64,000 nt of DNA from Rhodobacteraceae bacterium KLH11. GTDB taxonomy: Bacteria > Pseudomonadota > Alphaproteobacteria > Rhodobacterales > Rhodobacteraceae. This document shows, piece after piece, positions 19,108 to 27,902 of this stretch. The notes under the pieces were generated by a model that was given only the letters and a program-made list of their open reading frames with translations, searched no databases and was not told the origin of the DNA. Within the stretch, counting starts at the first letter, position 1; each line of letters starts with the position of its first letter. The DNA lies in assembly GCA_000158135.1 (NCBI GenBank), contig DS999531.1, forward strand, positions 1,201,909-1,265,908, given 5' to 3'. The position numbers and the translations under genes were made by a program.

Positions 19108-20415
19108 TTACAGAACGTAACGGCTGAGGTCGGTCGAGCTGGTGAGCTCACCCAGATTGTCATTTACAAATGCCGCATCGACGGTGACTTCGGTCCCAGC
19201 CTTGTCGGGTGCGGCAAAGGACAGATCCTCGAACACCCGTTCCATGACGGTATAGAGCCGCCGCGCGCCGATATTCTCGATACTCTGGTTTACATCCGCC
19301 GCGATGCGGGCCAGTGCGGCGATACCGTCCTCGGTGAAACTGACGGTGACCTCTTCGGTGCCCATCAAGGCTGTGTACTGGAGCGTCAGCGCATTATCCG
19401 TCTCGGTGAGAATACGCACAAAATCCTCTTCGGTCAGGGCGCGAAGCTCGACCCGGATTGGCAGACGGCCCTGCAATTCCGGCAGCAGGTCCGAAGGTTT
19501 GGCGATGTGAAATGCACCAGAAGCGATGAACAGGATGTGGTCGGTTTTCACCGGGCCATGTTTGGTGGATACAGTTGTGCCTTCGATCAGAGGCAACAGA
19601 TCGCGCTGCACCCCTTCCCGGCTGACATCACCGCCCCGCGCGTCCGAGCGGGCGCAGACCTTGTCGATCTCGTCCAGAAATACAATGCCATTCTGTTCGA
19701 CCGATTCCAGAGCAACGCGATTGACGGTTTCATCATCCAGCAGCTTGTCAGCCTCTTCCCCGATCAGCGCCTCATAGCTTTCGGCAACGGTCATCTTGCG
19801 CCGGACTGTGCGCCCGCCAAAGGCCTTGCCAAAGATGTCACCCAGATTCATCATCCCCATCTGACCACCGGGCTGGCCGGGAATGTCGAACATCGGCATC
19901 GGGTTTGACGTGTCGGACAATTCCAGCTCGATCTCGGTATCATCCAGCTCACCGGCCTTGAGCTTCTTGCGGAACATCTCGCGCGTGGCTTCGCGGGCGT
20001 CGGTGCCTGCGATGGCCTCGATCACGCGATCTTCGGCTGCCTGATGGGCGCGGGTCTTCACGTCTTCACGCATGTATTCGCGGGTCTGCAGGATTGCCGC
20101 ATCGGCCAGATCGCGCACAATCTGTTCCACGTCGCGACCAACATACCCGACCTCGGTAAACTTGGTGGCTTCGACCTTGATGAAGGGCGCGCGGGCCAGT
20201 TTGGCCAGACGGCGGCTGATCTCGGTTTTGCCGACACCGGTGGGCCCGATCATCAGGATGTTCTTGGGATAGACCTCATCGCGGATATCGTCGGGCAGTT
20301 GCTTGCGCCGCCAGCGATTGCGCAGCGCCACCGCGACGGCACGCTTGGCGTCTTTCTGTCCGATGATAAAGCGGTCCAGTTCCGAGACAATCTCGCGCGG
20401 GGTCAGGTCGGTCAT
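19108..20415 (-). CDS. hslU: ATP-dependent protease ATPase subunit HslU (ClpY)
   Basis: HslU is the AAA+ unfoldase of the HslUV protease, active on misfolded and heat-damaged proteins. Walker A is [15 protein letters not shown] at about residues 56-70. The pore motif region [10 protein letters not shown], the I domain and Walker [12 protein letters not shown] follow, and the C-terminal tail ends RYVL for insertion into HslV. Length 435 is normal. Unlike the usual hslVU operon, hslV is 2 kb away with two plus-strand genes between. Confidence 0.97.
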   Translation of the reverse strand: MTDLTPREIVSELDRFIIGQKDAKRAVAVALRNRWRRKQLPDDIRDEVYPKNILMIGPTGVGKTEISRRLAKLARAPFIKVEATKFTEVGYVGRDVEQIVRDLADAAILQTREYMREDVKTRAHQAAEDRVIEAIAGTDAREATREMFRKKLKAGELDDTEIELELSDTSNPMPMFDIPGQPGGQMGMMNLGDIFGKAFGGRTVRRKMTVAESYEALIGEEADKLLDDETVNRVALESVEQNGIVFLDEIDKVCARSDARGGDVSREGVQRDLLPLIEGTTVSTKHGPVKTDHILFIASGAFHIAKPSDLLPELQGRLPIRVELRALTEEDFVRILTETDNALTLQYTALMGTEEVTVSFTEDGIAALARIAADVNQSIENIGARRLYTVMERVFEDLSFAAPDKAGTEVTVDAAFVNDNLGELTSSTDLSRYVL

Positions 20416-20614
20416 ATCTGTTCTATCCGTCTGTTTCGCAGCGGAACCTAATCATGTGCTGCGAAAACACAAGCCGATCACGGAAAGATCACGGCAACTC
20501 ACGAACAGCACACGTATTTTCGTGAGGATGTGAATCGCCATGCCCGCGCGGGTTGCGGCATAGTTTGCCGTGACGGGCAAACCTGCCTGCATCTATCAAT
20601 GGAGATACCTCATC

Positions 20615-21016
20615 ATGATGACTCGTCGTTCGCTTTTCGTGAAAGCAGCAGCCACCGGCGCCGCCCTGACCCTGGCCGGCACCAGCACTGCCTTTGCCGG
20701 TGGCGCCAAAAAGAAGGGCACTTTCGAGGGCCGTTCGAACCACATCACCACCGGTTCGGTGAAACTGGTCAAGGATGGCGAGCGTTACATCGTTGAACTG
20801 GGCCAAGATTTCTCGCTGGACGGTGGCCCCGATCCGCGCGTTGCGTTTGGCAAGGACGGCAAATACGCGCCCGACAGCAAACTGGGCGCGCTGCTGAACC
20901 TGACCGGCAAGCAAGCTTACGCGGTTCCGCCGACCATGGATGTATCGGCCTATAACGAGGTTTACATCTGGTGTGAGGTTGCTGGCGTACCGCTGGGCGT
21001 TGCAACCCTGAAGTAA
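20615..21016 (+). CDS. Secreted DM13-domain protein with Tat-like signal
   Basis: The N-terminus MMTRRSLFVKAAATGAALTLAG has the twin-arginine pattern followed by a hydrophobic stretch and AFA cleavage site, so export by Tat is likely. The remaining 100 residues match a DM13 domain, with YIVELGQDFSLDGGPDPRV and the conserved VYIWCEVAGVPLGVA end, where the Trp-Cys pair may bind a cofactor. DM13 domains are proposed electron-transfer modules; the role here is unknown. ATG 20615 has GGAG 10 bases upstream. A strong hairpin follows the gene. Confidence 0.82.
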   Translation: MMTRRSLFVKAAATGAALTLAGTSTAFAGGAKKKGTFEGRSNHITTGSVKLVKDGERYIVELGQDFSLDGGPDPRVAFGKDGKYAPDSKLGALLNLTGKQAYAVPPTMDVSAYNEVYIWCEVAGVPLGVATLK

Positions 21017-21024
21017 TACCTTTG

Positions 21025-21057
21025 GTCAGAGGCCGGGATGACCGGCCTCTGACTTGT
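21025..21057 (+). terminator. Terminator after the DM13 gene
   Basis: A perfect 12-base-pair stem, GTCAGAGGCCGG (21025-21036) with CCGGCCTCTGAC (21042-21053), closes a 5-base loop and is followed by TTGT. The T-run is weak but the stem is very strong and sits 8 bases after the stop codon. Confidence 0.65.
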
Positions 21058-21121
21058 CATTAGGTGGTAGGCCGAGTGTCTGCTACACTCGCCCCAAGGC
21101 ATTGGAACCGGGGGCGAATTC

Positions 21122-22363
21122 ATGACCAAGATTGCCAAGATTACCTTGCTGTTTGTGGTATTCGTGGACCTCATCGGGCAAGGGCTGGTCTTTCCCATCA
21201 TCAATTCACTGATCATGGAAACCAAATCCGGTTTCCTGCCGCAAAACACGCCCGAAGGGCAGCGCCACTTTTATTATGGGCTGGTGATCGGGTGTTTCTT
21301 CCTGTCGTGGTTCCTTGGTGTGGTGTATGTCTCCAAGGTCTCGGATTCGATTGGCCGCAAAAACGCTTTGCTGATCTGTCTGGGCGGCGCTTTGGCCGGA
21401 TATGCGATTACCATCGCGGCGCTTTACCTCAACAGTTTGTTGCTGTTGATCCTTGGCCGGTCGATCACCGGGTTCACGGCGGGCAATCAACCTATCGCAC
21501 AGGCCGCGATGATCGATGGCAGCACCGATGCGGCAGACCGTGACCGCAACATGGGCTACATCATTACCGGTGTCAGTTTCGGCCTTGTCGGAGGACCCAT
21601 TATTGGTGCCGTGTTGTCTGATGCGGCGCTGCTGGGCAGTTTCGCCACATTGAAAACCCCGTTTTACGGTGCTTTTGTGCTGGTTCTGATCGCCATTTTT
21701 CTGGTGACCTTCTTCTTTGCCGATACCCGAAGCGAAAGATCCGGCTTTGTATTCCGCCCCCGCGACATCACCGACAGCCTGATGGCGGTGCGTGAACATC
21801 CGATGGTTCTGAAAATCCTGCCAGTCTATGCTTTGTTCATGGTGGCCAACGTCACCTTCTATGTGTTTGTCGACAATTTCCTGACCAGCGCCTGGGGCTA
21901 TGGTGTGATCGGCGGCAGTATGGCGATGGTGGTCATCGGCATCGCGCTGGCGTTCTCCAGCACCTTCCTTGTCAAACCCGCGCAAGAGCGATTCAGCAAA
22001 CATGCCATCATCCGGACATCGCTGGTTGTTATGGTAATCTGCGGGCTTGCCTTTGCCTTCAGCCCCAGCGGAGGCCTGAGCTATATCCCGATTTTCTTCT
22101 TCTATTTCTTTTTCGGAGTGTCTTACCCCACCCTGTTGGGTTTGTTTTCCTCCAGCGTGAGTGAGGCGGATCAGGGCTGGGTCATGGGGGTGACAACAGC
22201 CGTCTTCTGCCTTGCTGGCGGGGTCATGTCCCTGATCGGCGGCGGATTGATGAGCATCGATATCCGCCTGCCCTACTACATCGTCATCCTGACCGCGGCG
22301 CTGGGCCTGATCGGGATGTATCGCCGCTGGAAAGGCAAAGAGATCTCGGCACTTTTGGCCTAG
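21122..22363 (+). CDS. MFS transporter of the tetracycline/multidrug exporter type
   Basis: A 413-residue protein with about twelve membrane helices. The first helix [21 protein letters not shown] resembles the TetA/DHA1 exporters, and [15 protein letters not shown] is the classical DxxGRR-like motif A. A longer loop after helix 1 (residues about 35-55) is unusual. Substrate cannot be told. Its TAG stop shares a CTAG with the TAG stop of the convergent hslV, so the two genes overlap by four bases. Confidence 0.85.
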   Translation: MTKIAKITLLFVVFVDLIGQGLVFPIINSLIMETKSGFLPQNTPEGQRHFYYGLVIGCFFLSWFLGVVYVSKVSDSIGRKNALLICLGGALAGYAITIAALYLNSLLLLILGRSITGFTAGNQPIAQAAMIDGSTDAADRDRNMGYIITGVSFGLVGGPIIGAVLSDAALLGSFATLKTPFYGAFVLVLIAIFLVTFFFADTRSERSGFVFRPRDITDSLMAVREHPMVLKILPVYALFMVANVTFYVFVDNFLTSAWGYGVIGGSMAMVVIGIALAFSSTFLVKPAQERFSKHAIIRTSLVVMVICGLAFAFSPSGGLSYIPIFFFYFFFGVSYPTLLGLFSSSVSEADQGWVMGVTTAVFCLAGGVMSLIGGGLMSIDIRLPYYIVILTAALGLIGMYRRWKGKEISALLA

Positions 22364-22911
22364 ATCGCCTCAACCGTCAGGTTGCCATTGGTGTAGACAC
22401 AGATATCAGCCGCAATCGCCATGGCCTCGCGGGCGACCTGCTCGGCCGGTTTGTCGCTGTCCATCAGCGCGCGCGCTGCGGCAAGGGCAAAATTGCCACC
22501 TGACCCGATGGCGGCCACGTTGTGCTCCGGCTCCAGCACATCCCCTGCCCCGGTGATCACCAAAAGGTCTTTACCGTCCGTGACGATCAGCATCGCCTCA
22601 AGCTTTTGCAGGTATTTGTCGGTGCGCCAGTCTTTCGCCAACTCGACCGAGGCACGGGCGAGCTGGCCGGGCGTTGCCTCCAGCTTGGCCTCCAGACGTT
22701 CAAGCAGGGTGAAGGCATCTGCTGTTGAACCGGCAAACCCGGCCACCACTTCGAACCCACCGGGCGACAGGCGGCGCACCTTGCGGGCGGTGCCCTTGAT
22801 CACGGTCTGGCCGAGGCTGACCTGCCCGTCCCCGGCGATGACAACCTGCCCGCCCTTTTTGACGCCGATGATGGTCGTGCCGTGCCATCCGGGAAAATCG
22901 CTGTCTGCCAT
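22360..22911 (-). CDS. hslV: ATP-dependent protease peptidase subunit HslV (ClpQ)
   Basis: HslV is the proteasome-like threonine peptidase that pairs with HslU. The mature N-terminus of the family begins TTIIGV, which here starts at Thr12 after [11 protein letters not shown]. Processing of an 11-residue propeptide is therefore needed, whereas E. coli HslV needs only Met removal. [22 protein letters not shown] and [15 protein letters not shown] are family signatures. Start ATG 22911 gives 183 residues; upstream codons to 22998 are not conserved. Confidence 0.95.
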   Translation of the reverse strand: MADSDFPGWHGTTIIGVKKGGQVVIAGDGQVSLGQTVIKGTARKVRRLSPGGFEVVAGFAGSTADAFTLLERLEAKLEATPGQLARASVELAKDWRTDKYLQKLEAMLIVTDGKDLLVITGAGDVLEPEHNVAAIGSGGNFALAAARALMDSDKPAEQVAREAMAIAADICVYTNGNLTVEAI

Positions 22912-22935
22912 GAATGCCTCCGTTAGCTGTGGCGA

Positions 22936-22965
22936 TATATAGGGTTGGGCAGGTGCTTGGTGCAA
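22936..22965 (-). promoter_or_regulatory. Candidate hslV promoter
   Basis: Reading the minus strand, TTGCAC (22965-22960) and TATATA (22941-22936) are separated by 18 bases and end 24 bases before the hslV start. The CCCTATATAT -10 context could also suit the heat-shock factor RpoH, which usually controls hslVU. Motif match only. Confidence 0.35.
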
Positions 22966-23107
22966 CCGGTTCCGGAAGCGCCCAAAAGATATGCACAAAT
23001 TGCAAAGCGGGGCTGTTGACTCAGCATTTGTGAGTCTCAGGTGCCAGAGTTACATGAGCTTCACAACCGACAACAGGTCGGCTGTTTCTGTTGAAAGGAA
23101 TACGCAC

Positions 23108-23305
23108 ATGGCGAATGCAATCGCAAAATCCCATGCGCCGCTCGGAGCAGTCACCATTCTGCACGCAGTGGACGCAATCTTCCATGGCTTCGAAAATGTT
23201 GTCGAACGCTACCAGTCGTACAAGACCCGCAAAGAGTTGACGCACCTGAGTGACGAACAGCTGGATGATATCGGCCTGAACCGTGCTGACATCGCCGGGT
23301 TCTGA
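23108..23305 (+). CDS. DUF1127 small protein
   Basis: A 65-residue protein ending in a DUF1127 domain, RKELTHLSDEQLDDIGLNRADI. This arginine-rich motif occurs in many small alphaproteobacterial proteins, some of which affect RNA turnover, phosphate or stress responses. Start ATG 23108 follows GAAAGGA with good spacing; the frame is open upstream to 22991 but has no better ribosome site. It diverges from hslV and ends in a strong terminator. Confidence 0.88.
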   Translation: MANAIAKSHAPLGAVTILHAVDAIFHGFENVVERYQSYKTRKELTHLSDEQLDDIGLNRADIAGF

Positions 23306-23331
23306 TCCGGTATCAGACAAAGCCGTAAGAT

Positions 23332-23360
23332 AAGCCGCTCGTCCGAGCGGCTTTTTCTTT
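23332..23360 (+). terminator. Intrinsic terminator after DUF1127 gene
   Basis: AAGCCGCTCG (23332-23341) pairs with CGAGCGGCTT (23344-23353) and is followed by a T-rich run (TTTTTCTTTTT, 23352-23362). The A-run on the other side is short, so it works mainly for the plus strand, just before the convergent Lin0512 gene. Confidence 0.85.
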
Positions 23361-23361
23361 T

Positions 23362-23724
23362 TCAGCGCAGGGCGAATTTACCTTTTTGATCAGGTAAATA
23401 AGCCTCAACAGCCGCGGTGGCGACGATATGGCAGGTGCCCGCCTCGGCATCTTCGACATCCAGCCCGCCCTTGACCGCCCGGACCGAGGCGCGTCCGCGC
23501 GGTAAATCCGCCGCGACAAGATCACAATCTACCGCTTCGGGTTGTTGCACACCGATCGTGACCTGAACACGCATCTCTTGATGGCTGATGCCCAGCTTGG
23601 AAAACAGTGTGATCGAGGAATGGTGCAGCGCGTCCTGCACAGCCCGGCGGGCGGCTTTGGTATAGTCCTGACCATAGAGGTCATTCCCGGTTCCCATTTC
23701 AAGGATGATGCGTTTTTCGGTCAT
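23362..23724 (-). CDS. Lin0512 family protein, second copy
   Basis: A 120-residue protein of the Lin0512 family (conserved, function unknown). The first strand RIILEMGTGNDLYGQDYTKAA and the motif AVQDALHH are the family hallmarks; VTIGVQQPEAVD and KGGLDVED follow. It begins with ATG inside the stop of the gene upstream (ATGA) and is its paralogue: both share EMGTG/EFGMGT, GQDYTKAA/REDYTEAA, IGVQQP and KQGGLDI/KGGLDV. The pair probably forms a hetero-oligomer or arose by duplication. Confidence 0.75.
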   Translation of the reverse strand: MTEKRIILEMGTGNDLYGQDYTKAARRAVQDALHHSSITLFSKLGISHQEMRVQVTIGVQQPEAVDCDLVAADLPRGRASVRAVKGGLDVEDAEAGTCHIVATAAVEAYLPDQKGKFALR

Positions 23725-24071
23725 TGGGCGGGCTCCATGTCAAAGGAAACAACAACGGCGGCATTGGCGATCACCGTTTGGCCATCATCATGGGGCTTGC
23801 CGATATCCAGCCCGCCTTGCTTGACCGTAATATTGGGCTGGCCATACGGAAAAACCGCTTTCAGCGCTTCGGTATCCACGCGATCCGGTTGTTGTACGCC
23901 GATCTCGGCATCAATGATCATGGCTTCTTTTGGAAACCCAAACAGCCCTGCCATGGTCACCGAATTATGCCAGAGCGCATCCTTGATCGCCCGCAGCGCC
24001 GCTTCGGTATAATCCTCGCGCCGAAGCGAGGTGCCCATCCCGAATTCCACCAATACCCGCGTTTTCGCCAT
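23721..24071 (-). CDS. Lin0512 family protein, first copy
   Basis: A 116-residue paralogue of the following gene. It shows VLVEFGMGTSLRREDYTEAALRAIKDALWHNS, AEIGVQQPDRVD and VKQGGLDIGKPHDDG, corresponding segment by segment to the second copy. Function is unknown. It is translationally coupled to its partner by a 4-base overlap. A 42-base gap, with no obvious ribosome conflict, separates it from the terminator beyond trxA, so this pair has its own promoter. Confidence 0.75.
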   Translation of the reverse strand: MAKTRVLVEFGMGTSLRREDYTEAALRAIKDALWHNSVTMAGLFGFPKEAMIIDAEIGVQQPDRVDTEALKAVFPYGQPNITVKQGGLDIGKPHDDGQTVIANAAVVVSFDMEPAQ

Positions 24072-24113
24072 CTTTCCTCCTAGCTGTCTTTCACTGGAAT
24101 GCGTTCAAACAAA

Positions 24114-24139
24114 AAAGGCGCCCCGGATGAGGCGCCTTT
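24114..24139 (-). terminator. Terminator of trxA
   Basis: On the minus strand a 9-base-pair stem AAAGGCGCC (24139-24131) with GGCGCCTTT (24122-24114) closes an 8-base loop. It continues into a T-run (TTTTTTG), about 25 bases after the trxA stop. This is a standard intrinsic terminator for the addB-addA-trxA direction. Confidence 0.85.
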
Positions 24140-24161
24140 GACTCATGCGAAATGCACGGGC

Positions 24162-24482
24162 TCAGATCGACTCGTCGATCCAGCTTTGCAGGGCTGCCTT
24201 GGGGGCCGCGCCCGCGCGGTTTGAAACCACTTGCCCGTCCTTGAAGATGAACAGCGCCGGAATGCCACGCACGCCCATCGCAGCGGCAGAGTTCGGGTTG
24301 CTGTCAACATCGACCTTGGCGATCTTTACCTTGTCGCCATATTCGTTGGCCAGCTCTTCCAGAGCGGGGCCGATCTGTTTACAGGGACCACACCATTCGG
24401 CCCAGAAATCCACCACAACGGGGATATCCGAATTCTTGACTTCGGCATCAAAGGTATCGTCGGTTACGGCAACGGTCGACAT
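24162..24482 (-). CDS. trxA: Thioredoxin
   Basis: Thioredoxin 1 reduces disulfides in cytosolic proteins. The active site WCGPC has cysteines 31 and 34, and the cis-proline lies in [12 protein letters not shown]. Start ATG 24482 has AGGAGA 7 bases upstream and gives 106 residues, the normal size; an in-frame ATG at 24515 adds an unconserved 11-residue leader. It is 60 bases after addA, a neighbour in many alphaproteobacteria. Confidence 0.97.
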   Translation of the reverse strand: MSTVAVTDDTFDAEVKNSDIPVVVDFWAEWCGPCKQIGPALEELANEYGDKVKIAKVDVDSNPNSAAAMGVRGIPALFIFKDGQVVSNRAGAAPKAALQSWIDESI

Positions 24483-24542
24483 ATTCTGTCTCCTGAATGG
24501 GGAATGCTTCGGCACAGAACGTAGGTGCGGTGTTGGAAGAGG

Positions 24543-27500
24543 TCAAGATACAGGCTTGATCGCCGCAGCTTCCGTCACGAGATCGTGCGGTAGCCACATC
24601 AACTGCGCGGTGCGGGTCCATAAGATTGCGGTGCGGATCTGATGATCGGGATAGATCTGCGCCATTGCATGGGCATAGGCCCCCATCTGGCGCAACAGCC
24701 CGTCAGGGCAGGTTTCCGGCCCGTCTGGAACAGTGGTATTTGATTTGAAATCAATTACCTGAACCTCATCACCTGAAATGATCAACCGATCGATGACACC
24801 GTGCAACCTGGTGCCGTGAAAATCAGCCGATACCGCAACTTCGGTCAGCGCAGCGGGTGTGAATATATGTTTCAGATGTCCGGCGGTCAGAACGGCGGTT
24901 GCCTCATCCAACAGCTCTGACCGTTCTGTATCCTGCATGTCTGCCAGCAGCCGGTCGCAAAGCTGCGGCCATTGGTCTTGTGTAACAGCGGGCAGATGCT
25001 CAAGCAAAAGATGCATTCGCGTGCCACGTTGCTTCACAGCCTCTTCATCTCGCCCCGCCTCTCCGGGCAAGGCTTTGGCGCCGCCCAGATCAGACGGGCT
25101 GAGCGTTTCCGCCTGAGCCGGAGCCTCGGGCGCGGGTTGGTGGAAATACGCGGGCAAGTCCTGTTTGGAATGCGCTGTTTGTTGTTGCGCCGCAAGTGGC
25201 AGCGCGTCCCAATTCCCGTGCGCCAGCCTGCGGATTTGTGGTCCCGGGATTGGCGCGGCTCCAGCGCGTTCCATCGCCGCCTCGACCAGCTGATACCAGC
25301 TGCTGCCGTCTTTCCCCACATCACCAGCTGCAGCTACAATCAGCCACTTTTCAGCCCGTGTTAGAGCCACATATAGCAGCCTTAAACGCTCATTCTCTTC
25401 GCGGGTCCGGGCCTCTTCGCGCGCGGATGAAACCAATGCGGGTGAAGCATCAGATGGCAGTTTCCACAGCGGGGTTTCCCCGGCCATCATGATTTCGGCA
25501 TCGCGGGGGGGCTGCCGCTTGCCGGTGTCAGGCAGGATCACGATCGGAGCCTCAAGCCCTTTTGAACCATGAACGGTCATCACCCGGATCATGTTGCCAA
25601 CACCGCTCATCTGGCGCTTGATTTCCAGATCGTCGGTCTGCATCCAGACCAGAAAACCGGTGAGGCTGGGAATATCCGTGCGTTCATAAGCCAGCGCCTG
25701 CGAGAGCAACGCGTTGATGCCGTCCTCTGCCTCGGCACCCAGACGACCCAACAGCTTTTGCCGCCCGCCATGGCGAGTCAGGATGCGTTCGATCAGGTCA
25801 TAGGGGCGCAGAAAGTCGGTCTGGCCACGCAGATCGTTCAGCACCGCCAGTGTTTCAGGAAACTCTTCCCCCCTGCTGCGCAGCGCAGCCCAGAGAAATG
25901 CCTCTTTCCGGCGATGGGCCAGATCGAACAATTGTTGTTCCGACCAGCCGAATAATGAGGATTTCAGCACCGTAGCCAGCGACAAGCTGTCTTCGGGCGT
26001 GGCCAGAAAACTGAGCAATGCAGCCAGATCCTTGACCGCCAGCTCGGCCCCCACTTTCAGGCGGTCGGCCCCGGCGATGGGCAGGCCTTCGCTTTTGCAA
26101 GCGCGAATGATCTCGGCAAACAGGTCAGAGCGGCGCTGAACCAGAATCAGAAAATCTCCGGGCTGCACCTTGCGACGAACGAATGCGCCGGGGGCTTCGC
26201 CGTCGTCGGGGATGGTCGTTTCGCCGTCAATCATCGCGCGGATTGATTTCGCCACCTGTTCAGCCAGAATGACCGTATGATGGCGCGCGCCGGGGCGATC
26301 CACCGGGTCAGTCCAGTCGCCATCCACCTCATCTTCAACCTTTTCCACAACCGGCCAAAGGTCAACGCGACCGGGAAGATCAGCCTTGAAAGCCCGGTGC
26401 AGCGCATCCTTGTGAAATCCGGCCTCAATCCGGTTTTCGAAAAGAATATCAACCAAGCTGAGGATCGCGCTGGAGGATCGGAACGAGTATTCTAACGTGA
26501 AATCCCAAAGTTTAGAGCCTGATTCCTGCAGCTTCCGGCCAAACTCAGCCTGCATCTGGTCAAAGGCTTGCGGATCGGCACCCTGGAAGGAGTAGATCGA
26601 CTGTTTCTTGTCGCCGACCACAAAGATTGTGCGCTCAACCCCGGATCGGGCGCCTTCGCCGCTGGTGAATTCCTGCGCCAGTTTTTCGATTACATCCCAT
26701 TGGTCCGGGCTGGTGTCCTGCGCCTCGTCGACCAGAATATGGTCAATTCCGCCATCGAGGCGATAAAGCACCCATTCCGCCACCGCCGGATCGTTCAGCA
26801 CTTGCCGCGCCCGCAGAATCAGGTCGTCGAAATCCAGCCAGCCACGCATTTGCTTGCGCCGTTCGTATTCAGGCAGAAAGGCGGCGGCAAAGCGGTGCAA
26901 CACATGGGTTTTCTGTGCCGCGACCAGCGCCAGCCGTTGTTCCCGCGCCGCTTCCACACGCAGCATCAACGCCTCAAGCTGAGGCATCCGGTCGGCCAGC
27001 GCCCCTTCGCGCAACGCTTTGGTTGGAAAGCTGCCAATCTTGGCGGTGAAGGGCTCTTTCGCCGATTTTCCGGTTAACAGAACGCTTTCCAGCACGGGCA
27101 GGATGCGCAACCCGGCCTTGGTAAAGCTGCCAAGCTTTTGGGCTGCTTTGGCATTGTTACCGCCACTTTCGATCAGCGCAGGCAGCATGGAGTCTATCAG
27201 CTCGACCTCGCCGCCCGGGAATACGCTGTGCAGCAGGGCTTCTTCATCGAACCCTTCCGGCAGATCAAACCGTCGCAGCAGATCCGACCATTGCAATTCC
27301 TGTGCAAAGTGATTGCGTTTCTGGCTGATCGCAGCTGTCAGCTTGTCAAACCCGGTATCTGTGACAAAGCGCGCGGCCTCTTCGATCAGACCAGCCTGAG
27401 GGCCTTCGGCGAAATCCTCAATAATCTCGTCACGCAGTAATGCGGCGGCCCGGTCCTCCATTTCCGCGAACTGAGGGCTGACCCCGGCCTCAAGCGGAAA

Positions 27501-27902
27501 CCGGCGCAGCAGCGCGGCGCAGAACGAATGGATGGTCTGGATTTTCAGCCCGCCGGGCGTTTCAATCGCACGTGCAAACAGGGTGCGTGCCTGCGCCAGC
27601 CTGTCAGGGTTGATCACGCCCTCAATGCCCAGATCGGTAAGCTGCGACAGCAGCGGTGCATCCGCCAGCATGGCCCATTCGCCCAGGCGCTTGAACAGAC
27701 GGTTCTGCATCTCGCTGGCGGCAGCCTTGGTATAGGTCAGGCACAGGATATGTTGCGGCTGCACCCCGTCCAGCAACAGCCGCGCCACCCGGTCGGTCAG
27801 AACCCGCGTCTTGCCCGAACCCGCATTGGCCGCCAGCCAGGTGGAGGCATCGGGGCGTGCGGCCTGCACCTGACGTTCGGTTGCATCGTTGCGAAGGGTC
27901 AT
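24543..27902 (-). CDS. addA: Double-strand break repair helicase/nuclease AddA
   Basis: AddA is the UvrD-like helicase subunit of the AddAB complex, the alphaproteobacterial counterpart of RecBCD. Walker A ANAGSGKTRVL is at about residues 24-34. LVDEAQDTSPDQWD is motif II, VVGDKKQSIYSFQGADP motif III, and VMTVHGSKGLEAPIV motif V. The C-terminal RecB-type nuclease has HGVIDRLI and VIDFKSNT. Start ATG 27902 overlaps the addB stop (ATGA), giving 1119 residues. Confidence 0.96.
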   Translation of the reverse strand: MTLRNDATERQVQAARPDASTWLAANAGSGKTRVLTDRVARLLLDGVQPQHILCLTYTKAAASEMQNRLFKRLGEWAMLADAPLLSQLTDLGIEGVINPDRLAQARTLFARAIETPGGLKIQTIHSFCAALLRRFPLEAGVSPQFAEMEDRAAALLRDEIIEDFAEGPQAGLIEEAARFVTDTGFDKLTAAISQKRNHFAQELQWSDLLRRFDLPEGFDEEALLHSVFPGGEVELIDSMLPALIESGGNNAKAAQKLGSFTKAGLRILPVLESVLLTGKSAKEPFTAKIGSFPTKALREGALADRMPQLEALMLRVEAAREQRLALVAAQKTHVLHRFAAAFLPEYERRKQMRGWLDFDDLILRARQVLNDPAVAEWVLYRLDGGIDHILVDEAQDTSPDQWDVIEKLAQEFTSGEGARSGVERTIFVVGDKKQSIYSFQGADPQAFDQMQAEFGRKLQESGSKLWDFTLEYSFRSSSAILSLVDILFENRIEAGFHKDALHRAFKADLPGRVDLWPVVEKVEDEVDGDWTDPVDRPGARHHTVILAEQVAKSIRAMIDGETTIPDDGEAPGAFVRRKVQPGDFLILVQRRSDLFAEIIRACKSEGLPIAGADRLKVGAELAVKDLAALLSFLATPEDSLSLATVLKSSLFGWSEQQLFDLAHRRKEAFLWAALRSRGEEFPETLAVLNDLRGQTDFLRPYDLIERILTRHGGRQKLLGRLGAEAEDGINALLSQALAYERTDIPSLTGFLVWMQTDDLEIKRQMSGVGNMIRVMTVHGSKGLEAPIVILPDTGKRQPPRDAEIMMAGETPLWKLPSDASPALVSSAREEARTREENERLRLLYVALTRAEKWLIVAAAGDVGKDGSSWYQLVEAAMERAGAAPIPGPQIRRLAHGNWDALPLAAQQQTAHSKQDLPAYFHQPAPEAPAQAETLSPSDLGGAKALPGEAGRDEEAVKQRGTRMHLLLEHLPAVTQDQWPQLCDRLLADMQDTERSELLDEATAVLTAGHLKHIFTPAALTEVAVSADFHGTRLHGVIDRLIISGDEVQVIDFKSNTTVPDGPETCPDGLLRQMGAYAHAMAQIYPDHQIRTAILWTRTAQLMWLPHDLVTEAAAIKPVS

